Assembly (NCBI RefSeq): GCF_042650645.1
Contig: NZ_JBHSBI010000001.1
Coordinates: 434,001 to 498,000, forward strand
Length of the DNA: 64,000 bases
Direction: 5' to 3'
Source of the DNA: Nonomuraea purpurea
Lineage (GTDB): Bacteria > Actinomycetota > Actinomycetes > Streptosporangiales > Streptosporangiaceae
Shown here piece after piece: positions 54,282-61,739 of this stretch. Both the position numbers and the translations under genes were made by a program. The first letter of the stretch is position 1. Each line of letters opens with the position of its first letter. Under the pieces are notes generated by a model. That model made no database searches. It was not told where the DNA came from and saw only the letters and a program-made list of their open reading frames with translations.

Positions 54282-55883
54282 GTGGCTGCGGTGACTCGAC
54301 CCAAGGTCGATAGCATTTCGCTGAGTGATTTGGTGGAGTTTGCGCGTGATGGCCGGATACGGGTCCCCTCGTTTCAGCGCTCCTATCGATGGGAGCGCAG
54401 CGATGTCGCCGCATTGTTCGACAGCATCCTCCGAGGCTATCCCATCGGTAACCTGCTGGTCTGGCAGCGTCCTGCGCCCTCCGGGACTGTGGTGATCGGC
54501 CACTTGCACGTCGAAGCTCACGCGGTCGGTGACGCTTATTGGGTGGTGGACGGGCAGCAAAGAATCACCAGCCTCGTCGGCGCGCTCACTGCCGACGAGG
54601 ACATTGCAGACCCGCGCTTCCGCATTTATTTCGATCTGCAGCGTGGGACGTTCGTCTCGTTGCCTCGCCGGCATCAGCCAGGTGAAGACCAGTTGCCCAT
54701 GTCCCTGGTCCTGGACACAGCGCGGGCAAATGCTTGGATTCGTGCTCGGATTCATTTGAGTGAGTCGCAGATTGAGCTGGCCGACCAGATGGTGGCCGCC
54801 GTCCGGGACTACAAAGTTCCTATGTATATCGTCACCGGTGAGGACGATCACGCACTGCGTGACATCTTTGATCGGATGAACACCTTCGGGAAGCCGTTGA
54901 AGAGCGCTGAGGTGTTCAACGCGCTGCATTCGATCACCGGAGAGCAGAAGCCCGGCGACCTGCGTACGTTGAGTGCGAGCGTTCGGACGTTCGGCTTCGG
55001 TGAGCTGTCCGAGCAGATTCTCATGCAAAGTTTGCTGGCCATTCGGAGCCCGAAGGTAGACCGGGACTTCCGCAACGAGTTCGTCCACGACGATGACCGG
55101 CACGACGCATTCCTTCGCACGGAGCGGGCCCTGGGCCATGTCATAGCTTTTCTCCGCAGCGAAGCGGACATCCCTCACGCCAAGCTTGTGCCCTACGCTC
55201 TATACGTCCCGGTGCTGGCCCGGTTCGTCGCGACATTCGGCCCGCCGCGAGGCAGAGCCGCCGAACTGCTCCGTCGCTGGATCTGGCGAGGAGCCGTCCT
55301 CGGTGTGGCGCCACAAGGCAACACGGTCGCATTGCGCCAGGGCGCGGCTGCGGTACACACCGACCCGCTCGAAAGCGCTCAACGCTTGATAGAACTCCTG
55401 CCGACCACGACACCATGGAGGCCGGATCTCTCCCAGACTCGCCTCAACCGCGCCCAAGCCAAGGTCAACATTCTCGGCTTGCTATCTCGGGAGCCGAGGA
55501 ACCTTGGCGAGTCCGATGCGTTCGGCGAGCCGGTCGACATCGCAGAGCTGCTCGAGGCCGGCACGCCGCTCGTTCCAATTGACGTCGCGGATGTGTCCAA
55601 CGGAGGCATGGCCAACCGTATTGTTCAGCGGCCCGGCGATGTCGGTGACCTTGCCGAGCTTCTCCTGCACCAGCACCTCGACCAGCAGCTGCTGGCCAGC
55701 CACTGCCTCGACGCCGAGTCCCTGGCGCTGCTTCGGAGCGGACGCTGGACAAGCTTTCTGGAAAGGCGCGGCACGGAAATCGAGACGGTCATCTATGACC
55801 ATGTTCAGAGTCGCGCCCTGTTCGGCTTCCCGGACGGGCCGGATCTGACAGAACTCTTCGATGAGGGGGGAGAACTTGACTGA
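54282..55883 (+). CDS. DUF262 (ParB-like nuclease/NTPase fold) protein
   Basis: A 533-residue DUF262 protein. Motifs are IRVPSFQRSYRWERSDVAALFDSI, YPIGNLLVW, the DGQQR element in VVDGQQRITSL, and IFDRMNTFGKPLKSAEVFNAL. DUF262 is the domain of GmrSD-type and other defence proteins, where the ParB-like fold hydrolyses nucleotides or DNA. No DUF1524 HNH domain follows; the C-terminal half is helical and unassigned. Overlaps the HipA-like kinase gene by 8 bases. Confidence 0.85.
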   Translation: MAAVTRPKVDSISLSDLVEFARDGRIRVPSFQRSYRWERSDVAALFDSILRGYPIGNLLVWQRPAPSGTVVIGHLHVEAHAVGDAYWVVDGQQRITSLVGALTADEDIADPRFRIYFDLQRGTFVSLPRRHQPGEDQLPMSLVLDTARANAWIRARIHLSESQIELADQMVAAVRDYKVPMYIVTGEDDHALRDIFDRMNTFGKPLKSAEVFNALHSITGEQKPGDLRTLSASVRTFGFGELSEQILMQSLLAIRSPKVDRDFRNEFVHDDDRHDAFLRTERALGHVIAFLRSEADIPHAKLVPYALYVPVLARFVATFGPPRGRAAELLRRWIWRGAVLGVAPQGNTVALRQGAAAVHTDPLESAQRLIELLPTTTPWRPDLSQTRLNRAQAKVNILGLLSREPRNLGESDAFGEPVDIAELLEAGTPLVPIDVADVSNGGMANRIVQRPGDVGDLAELLLHQHLDQQLLASHCLDAESLALLRSGRWTSFLERRGTEIETVIYDHVQSRALFGFPDGPDLTELFDEGGELD

Positions 55884-57081
55884 GGCTGCGGCCGGAGTGT
55901 TCCTCGGAGACCGTCGGGTCGGCACTCTGAACTATCGCGACGGCAGTACGTGGTTCGACTACGAGGATAGGGACCCCGCACACCCGATCTTGGGCCAGGC
56001 GTTCGAGGCCAACCCGGATAAGCGCCGGGCGGCGAGCGGTTCCGTGCCGGAGTGGTTCGCCAACCTACTGCCCGAGCAGGGCAGCGGGTTGCGCAACCTG
56101 ATCGGCAGGGAGCTCGGCAGGTCCAATCCGCACGACTTCCAAGTCCTCATGTTTCTGGGGGAAGATCTTCCTGGAAACGTTCGCGTGGTCTCCGAGTCCG
56201 CCGTCCCCGTCATGCCGGAGCCGACTGCCGAACCACACGACGACGGCACGGGAACAGTGCGGTTCTCCCTGGCCGGTGTTCAGGCGAAGTTCTCCATGCG
56301 CTGGGAAGGCAAAGGACTGGTGCTGCCGGTCTCGGGGAGGGGAGGCGACTGGATTGTCAAGCTTCCCGACCGGCGCTTTCCCGAGGTTCCCGCGAACGAA
56401 TACTCCATGCTCACGTGGGCGAGCCTCGTCGGCATCGACGTGCCGGAGATCCGGCTCATCCACGGGACAGATCTGCTCGGCCTGCCGGACGGGCTGATCC
56501 ATCCGGAGGAACGGGCTTTCGCCGTGCGACGATTCGACAGGCCCGCTGGGGGACGTGTCCATCAGGAGGATTTCGCGCAGATCAGAGAGATCGCCGTCGC
56601 CTCCAAATACGATCGGGCGACCTATGCCGGACTGGCCCGCTTCATCAACGCGCTCTGCCCTCAGGACATGGAGGAATATCTGCGCAGGCTGGCTGCGATC
56701 GTGGTCATGGGCAATCTCGACGCACATCTGAAGAACTGGACACTCCGCTATCCGGACGGCGTTACGGCGCGGCTGTCTCCCGCCTACGACTTCGTCTCGG
56801 TGTCCGCCTACGACGACTTCCGCGCGGAAGAGCTGGCGTTCCCCGTGAACGGCGGCAAGGTCGCCAAGCTCATCACGCTGGACAATTTTCGTAGCCTGGC
56901 CCGACGCGCTGGGCTGGAGGCCGACCTTGTCCTGCGCGTTGTAGGGGAGACTGCGGCCGCGCTGGTCGACACGTGGCCGCAGGTCAAGGCGGATTCGGCG
57001 GTTCCTTCCTTCGTCTCCGCTCACATTGAGCAGCGGCTCAAGTCGCTTCCCCTGCTGGCCCGGCGGTCGGGGCCTCAGTAG
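55876..57081 (+). CDS. HipA-like serine/threonine kinase
   Basis: A 401-residue HipA-family kinase. AGVFLGDRRVGTL is the N-terminal subdomain; SLAGVQAKFSM is the ATP loop; WIVKLPDRRFPEVPANEYSML and FAVRRFDR follow; the catalytic loop is GNLDAHLKNW and the metal motif AYDFVS. TTG at 55876 with a GAGGGGGGAG ribosome site is the likely start; ATG 55861 is an alternative. There is no HipB antitoxin; its neighbour is the DUF262 protein, with overlapping ends. Kinase toxin, or a regulatory kinase of a defence pair. Confidence 0.85.
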   Translation: MTEAAAGVFLGDRRVGTLNYRDGSTWFDYEDRDPAHPILGQAFEANPDKRRAASGSVPEWFANLLPEQGSGLRNLIGRELGRSNPHDFQVLMFLGEDLPGNVRVVSESAVPVMPEPTAEPHDDGTGTVRFSLAGVQAKFSMRWEGKGLVLPVSGRGGDWIVKLPDRRFPEVPANEYSMLTWASLVGIDVPEIRLIHGTDLLGLPDGLIHPEERAFAVRRFDRPAGGRVHQEDFAQIREIAVASKYDRATYAGLARFINALCPQDMEEYLRRLAAIVVMGNLDAHLKNWTLRYPDGVTARLSPAYDFVSVSAYDDFRAEELAFPVNGGKVAKLITLDNFRSLARRAGLEADLVLRVVGETAAALVDTWPQVKADSAVPSFVSAHIEQRLKSLPLLARRSGPQ

Positions 57082-57815
57082 GTCCAGCTGCTGCGCAGTT
57101 CGGCCTGCCAGCCCTTGTCCGGGAAGTAGTTGTGGATGATGAACGCCGGCCCGAGCCCCTTGGCGAAGATGTTGTCGCGCTCGTGCCGCAGCTCCAGCGG
57201 CCCGCCCACGTCGCCGTTGCCGCGGTTGTTGTCCTTCCAGATCTCGAACTGCTTGATGCAGGTCCGGCCCTGGAAGTACTTGTTGCCGCAGTTCGGCGCG
57301 GACGGCGGGAACCACACCTGCTTGTGGTAGAAGTCGACGTCGGTGCCGCCGGGGATGAGGATCTTGCCCCACGCCTCAAGGCAGTAGGCCTGCGACTGGA
57401 TGTTCCACTTCACGTAGTGCTGCTTGCCGTCCAGCGACAGGATCGGCCGCATGTTCTTGCAGTTGACGTCGCCGATCTGCTCCTTGGTGACGCGCTGCTT
57501 GAGCATGCCCTCCTTGTTGCCGTAGCCGTCCAGCACGACCCAGTCGCCGACGCGCTGGAACTTCTCGTAGTTCGCCGGCGGCCACTTGGCCGGGTCGCCC
57601 CACCGGATGTAGGAGACGTTGCCGCCCTGCGGCTCCCACGACCACTGGTTGCGCCAAGAGCCCGACCAGAACTGGCCGGCGCTGCGTTCGAACATCCGCG
57701 AATATTCGCCGTAGGTGCCCAAAGCCGTCGCGTTGCCCGCCTGCGGGACGCCGACGATTAACGTCAGGGCGATCGTCATGGCCGCCGCCAGCGACCTGCT
57801 GTATCTCGAGAACAT
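57075..57815 (-). CDS. Secreted protein of unknown function
   Basis: A 246-residue secreted protein. Signal peptide (SLAAAMTIALTLIVGVPQAGNATA). The mature part is Trp-rich with conserved-looking Cys residues (four to five, e.g. VNCKNMRP, YCLEAWG, NCGKKYF-like, TCIKQF). Not recognised. The frame is open far upstream, but ATG 57815 gives the signal peptide. It overlaps the convergent HipA gene by 7 bases. Confidence 0.75.
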   Translation of the reverse strand: MFSRYSRSLAAAMTIALTLIVGVPQAGNATALGTYGEYSRMFERSAGQFWSGSWRNQWSWEPQGGNVSYIRWGDPAKWPPANYEKFQRVGDWVVLDGYGNKEGMLKQRVTKEQIGDVNCKNMRPILSLDGKQHYVKWNIQSQAYCLEAWGKILIPGGTDVDFYHKQVWFPPSAPNCGNKYFQGRTCIKQFEIWKDNNRGNGDVGGPLELRHERDNIFAKGLGPAFIIHNYFPDKGWQAELRSSWTY

Positions 57816-57923
57816 TGGCCGAGGGTAACCACGCCGCTCCGCCGCGTTGGGCCACTTCAACGTTTTCCGAAATGGACGGCGGCCCCGTACGCTCCCCCCG
57901 CAGACAGCCAGCCAGGAGGTACG

Positions 57924-58340
57924 TTGACCGACTTCGACCCCCAAGACCTGGAACGCATCACCGCGCGGGCGGAGGAGATGCTGGCGCGCGTCGAAGAGCT
58001 CAGAAGCGAGATCGACGTGGTCGTCGGCCGAGGAGAGGCGGCGGACGGGCAGGTGCGCGTCACCGCGGGGGCCTCTGGAAGGCTCCAGGACGTCGTGCTC
58101 GCGCCGCGCGCCATGCGCCTGGACAGCCAGAAGCTGGCCGAGGCCGTGCTGCGGGCGGCCCAGGAGGCCCAGGACGACGTGGCCAGGAGGGTGGAGGCGG
58201 TCATGGCCGGCACGCTCGGCGCCTCCCTGCCCGATCAGCAACTGCTCGACGACCGCTTCGGCAACGTGCTGGAGTCGCTGGAGACGTCCCTGGAAGAACA
58301 GCTCCAGGCCATCGACGAAAGACGCGGAGATCTCCGCTGA
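57924..58340 (+). CDS. YbaB/EbfC-family DNA-binding protein
   Basis: A 138-residue YbaB-like protein: a long helix (LERITARAEEMLARVEELRSEI), strands GQVRVTAGASGRLQDVVLAPRAM, then two helices. The TTG start has a perfect AGGAGG five bases upstream. Nucleoid-associated role by family; in actinomycetes such paralogues also occur next to secretion or surface genes, as here ahead of the fn3 cluster. Confidence 0.8.
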   Translation: MTDFDPQDLERITARAEEMLARVEELRSEIDVVVGRGEAADGQVRVTAGASGRLQDVVLAPRAMRLDSQKLAEAVLRAAQEAQDDVARRVEAVMAGTLGASLPDQQLLDDRFGNVLESLETSLEEQLQAIDERRGDLR

Positions 58341-58407
58341 CGCTTCCAGGTTATTTGAAGGGACGTCGTGACGTGCGGGCCTCGCCCTAGCGTGTCGGCG
58401 GACACGT

Positions 58408-60618
58408 ATGCGCATGGATCTTGCGGGATGTGAATCGGTGGCCATTCGGTGGCGAAGCGCGGCGGGACGGCGCATGGCGGGAATCGTCGCCGCCGCGCTC
58501 GTGGCCGTTCTGGTGGGAGTCGCCCTGTTCGTGGGCACGGGCGTCTCCAGCGCCCGGCCGAAGCTCGCCGACGTCGGAGCCTGGCTCGCCAGCGCGCTGA
58601 ACGGCGAGGTGGTGCACGCCAACGGCCTGTCGGGGCAGGTGGACGGCCGGGTGGACCTGGCCTCGGCAAAACAGGGCGCGAAGCAGGGCGAGGCGCTGAA
58701 GGTGGTGCAGGACGGCGACAACGTGCTCGTCGTCGACGAGTCCACCGGCAAGGTCAGCCGCATCGACCCCACCCAACTCGAAGTCGCCCAGACGGGCACG
58801 CTCGGCGCGGGCGGCACGCAGATCGTCATGGGGGCCGGCAAGGCGTACGGGATCGATCCGCGCGCCGGCACCGTGCAGCAGCTCGACCCGCTGACCGTGG
58901 ACACGATCGGCGCCGCGATCGCCCTCAAGGCACCGCTCGGCCAGGCCGGCATCGACAAGAACGGCACGCTGTGGGTGCCGGTCCCAGAAGAGGGCACGCT
59001 CGTCCAGGTCAACGGCGCGCAGCAGGGCAAGGCCGTCACGGTCGGCGAGCCTGGCGACCCGCTCACGCTGACCATCGCGGGCGGCACGCCGTTCGTCACC
59101 AACTCCGCCGGCGCCTCCGCCATGGTGATCGGCTCGACCGGCACCCGGCTCCAGGTCTCGCTGCCCAGCACCGTCACGGACGCCGGCAGCGGCGGCCTGC
59201 TGGTGCCGCCCGTGGCCGAGAGCCAGACCGTGCCGATCCTGGCGCCCAAGCAGGGCGCGCTCGTAATGGTCGACACCGCCAGCGGCGCGCTGACGACCGT
59301 GTCGGTGAAGGGCGGCAAGCTCGGCGCGCCGCAGGCGCTCGGGCGGCGGATCTACATCGCCGACGAGAAAACCGGACGGCTCATCGTGTACGACACGGTG
59401 GCCAAACGGTTCGAACCCGACAAGGTCGTCACCGGCAAGCCGGGGCCGCTGGAGGTGTTCGTCAAGGACGGGCTGCTCTGGGTGAACGACCAGTTCAGCG
59501 AGACCGCCCTGGTCATCGAGAAGGACGGCAGGGGACGCCGGGTCGGCAAGTACGACGAGGCGCTCGATCAGAAGGACACCCCGACCCCGCTGCCGATCCC
59601 GACGTACACGCCCACCGCCGCGCAGCCCACCGTCGTCCCGACCCATCCGACCAGGCAGCCCACGGGCGGGCCGACGGCCGTCCCGACGAAGACGAAGACG
59701 GCCGTGCCGACCGTGACCGTGACGGCGACCCCCACCCCGTCCCCGACTCCGACCCCGACCGAGACGACGCGAACCCCGACGCCGACCCCCACGCCGACGC
59801 GTCCCCCCGAACCGCCCGGCACCGTCACGGCCAACTCCGGGCCCGGCTGGATGGAGATCGTCTTCACCCCGTCCGGGCAGGGCACGGTCACGGGCTACAC
59901 ACTGAAGGGCGCGCCCGGCGGCGCGGACGTCACGCCCTCGCGCGTCAAGCCCGACGGGCCGTTCCAGTTCAGGGTGAACGGCGGGCAGTGCGACCAGGAG
60001 TACACCTTCCGGGTGGCCGCCGAGTACGAGGGCGGCGAGGTCGTCTCGCAGCCGTCCATCCCCGTACGCCCCTGCGTCGCCCCAGGACGCCCGGCCGGGT
60101 TCGAGGCCAAGGGCAAGAACCACGGCGCGGACCTGACCTGGTCGGCGCCCGAGAACGCCAAGGACGCCACCTACATCCTGGAGGGGCCGGGCAACCACCC
60201 CGGCACGCCCGGCGGCACAGGCGCCGAGGTGACCGGGCTGAAGAACGGCCAGTCCTACACCTGGACGCTGCGCGCCAAGAACGCCGCAGGCGAGAGCCAG
60301 GAGCGCGCCGAGGTGACGGCGAACCTGCAACCGCCGCCCGCGCAGTTCCGCAACGCCAACAACGACCACCGCGACACGCTCATCCGGCCGGGGCCCAACA
60401 CCGATGGCCAGGCCGGGCGGATCCCGCAACGCGAGTACATCACCATGACCGTCATCTGCCAGCAGAGGGGCGCCCCCTACACCGACAACGACACGGGCCA
60501 GAGCAGCGACGTCTGGAACAAGGTCGAATCGCCCCGGGGTAACGGCTGGCTCAACGACGTGCTGATGGACACCCCGAAGGGGGGCTTCCCCGCGGCCCCG
60601 CTCTGGGAGTGTGAATGA
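58408..60618 (+). CDS. Membrane-anchored fibronectin type III protein
   Basis: A 736-residue surface protein. One N-terminal membrane helix (MAGIVAAALVAVLVGVALFVG); residues 50-380 are repetitive beta sequence resembling a propeller (VVDESTGKVSRIDPTQLEVA, YGIDPRAGTVQQLDPL). A long Pro/Thr linker (about 395-475) and two fn3 domains follow (PGTVTANSGPGWMEIVF; PGRPAGFEAKGKNHGADLTW). The C-terminus is SH3b-like (RPGPNTDGQAGRIPQREYITM). Start uncertain (ATG 58408). Overlaps the DUF58 gene by ATGA. Confidence 0.85.
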   Translation: MRMDLAGCESVAIRWRSAAGRRMAGIVAAALVAVLVGVALFVGTGVSSARPKLADVGAWLASALNGEVVHANGLSGQVDGRVDLASAKQGAKQGEALKVVQDGDNVLVVDESTGKVSRIDPTQLEVAQTGTLGAGGTQIVMGAGKAYGIDPRAGTVQQLDPLTVDTIGAAIALKAPLGQAGIDKNGTLWVPVPEEGTLVQVNGAQQGKAVTVGEPGDPLTLTIAGGTPFVTNSAGASAMVIGSTGTRLQVSLPSTVTDAGSGGLLVPPVAESQTVPILAPKQGALVMVDTASGALTTVSVKGGKLGAPQALGRRIYIADEKTGRLIVYDTVAKRFEPDKVVTGKPGPLEVFVKDGLLWVNDQFSETALVIEKDGRGRRVGKYDEALDQKDTPTPLPIPTYTPTAAQPTVVPTHPTRQPTGGPTAVPTKTKTAVPTVTVTATPTPSPTPTPTETTRTPTPTPTPTRPPEPPGTVTANSGPGWMEIVFTPSGQGTVTGYTLKGAPGGADVTPSRVKPDGPFQFRVNGGQCDQEYTFRVAAEYEGGEVVSQPSIPVRPCVAPGRPAGFEAKGKNHGADLTWSAPENAKDATYILEGPGNHPGTPGGTGAEVTGLKNGQSYTWTLRAKNAAGESQERAEVTANLQPPPAQFRNANNDHRDTLIRPGPNTDGQAGRIPQREYITMTVICQQRGAPYTDNDTGQSSDVWNKVESPRGNGWLNDVLMDTPKGGFPAAPLWECE

Positions 60619-61739
60619 TCACCAGGGCAGGGTGGGGGCTGGCGGCCGCATCGGCGCTCGTGTACGCCGTGGGCGCGCCCTTCGGCTACGCCCAGTCCGC
60701 GGTGCTGGCGGTGGCCGGGCTGGCCGCCGTGGGCGCCGGCGCGCTGTGGACGCTCAGGGGCGCGGGGCTTTCGGTACGCCGCGAGGTGACGCCCGTGAAG
60801 GTGGCGCGCGGCGATCCGGCGGTCGCGACCCTGCACGTCCGCAACACCGGCCGCCGGCGGCACTCCGGGCTGGTGGCCCGCGACACCTGCCGGGGCACCT
60901 CCGTCACGGTCGAGGTGCCCTCGCTGGCCAGCGACACCGCCAGGACGGTGTCCTACCGGCTGCCCACCCGGCGGCGCGGCGAGACGCCCGTCGGGCCGCT
61001 CGTCCTCGACCGCACCGACCCGTTCGGGCTCGCGCGGCGCTCGATCGCGTACGGGCGGCGCGACCTGCTGCTGGTCAGGCCGCGCACGGTCACACTCGGG
61101 CCGCTCAACGCCGGACGGCAGCGCCACCTGGACGGGTTCGCCTCCAGGTCCGCTCCGGGCGGCGCGATCAGCTTCAACGGCCTGCGCGACTATGTCATCG
61201 GCGACGACCTGCGGCACATCCACTGGCGCTCCACCGCCCGCACCGGCGTTCTCATGGTGAAAGAACTCACCGACGTCAACCTGCCCAGCACCGTCGCCGT
61301 CCTCGACACCCGGCACTCCTCCTACGAAGGCGACGACGAGTTCGAACTGGCCGTGGACGTGGCCGCGTCGGTGGCCTGCTCGGTGACCCGCGACCGCTTC
61401 CCCGTGCGGCTGCTCACGGGGACGGGCGAACTCCTGCACGCCAAGGGCGGGCCGGGGGAGTCGGAGGAGGTGCTCGACCGGCTCGCCGTCGTGGAACGCT
61501 CACCCGACGCGGAACCCCCGCTGCACGCCCTGCGCAGGGCCGGATCCGGCGGGACACTCGTCGTGGTCAGCGGCACGTTCGCGGCCCTGGCCGACGCGGC
61601 CTCGGTGCGGCGGCGGTTCGACCTGGTCCTGTACGTACGGGTCGGCGACCCGACAGAGGGCGGGATGCCGGGGGCGGCCGGGGTGAACGTGATCGAGATC
61701 AGCGACCTCGACGACCTGGCGGGCGCATGGCCGAACTGA
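60615..61739 (+). CDS. DUF58 protein with N-terminal membrane helices
   Basis: A 374-residue DUF58 protein. Two membrane helices (WGLAAASALVYAVGAPFG; AVLAVAGLAAVGAGALW), and the DUF58 signature SFNGLRDYVIGDDLRHIHWRSTARTGVLMVKE. It overlaps the fn3 gene upstream and the transglutaminase gene downstream (by 13 bases). Different from the DUF58 at 35227, which lacks membrane segments. Confidence 0.9.
   Translation: MITRAGWGLAAASALVYAVGAPFGYAQSAVLAVAGLAAVGAGALWTLRGAGLSVRREVTPVKVARGDPAVATLHVRNTGRRRHSGLVARDTCRGTSVTVEVPSLASDTARTVSYRLPTRRRGETPVGPLVLDRTDPFGLARRSIAYGRRDLLLVRPRTVTLGPLNAGRQRHLDGFASRSAPGGAISFNGLRDYVIGDDLRHIHWRSTARTGVLMVKELTDVNLPSTVAVLDTRHSSYEGDDEFELAVDVAASVACSVTRDRFPVRLLTGTGELLHAKGGPGESEEVLDRLAVVERSPDAEPPLHALRRAGSGGTLVVVSGTFAALADAASVRRRFDLVLYVRVGDPTEGGMPGAAGVNVIEISDLDDLAGAWPN

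Noticed and set aside
57075..59318. A 747-codon minus-strand open frame
   Set aside because: Only its last 247 codons are a real gene; the upstream part is the antisense of the YbaB and fn3 genes and lacks family resemblance.
59650..59810. Short repeat block that might be a CRISPR or satellite
   Set aside because: It is the Pro/Thr linker of the fn3 protein (repeated CCGACCCCGAC-type codons), not spaced repeats.
58387..60429. A 680-codon minus-strand open frame
   Set aside because: Antisense of the fn3 protein; repetitive composition without domain motifs.
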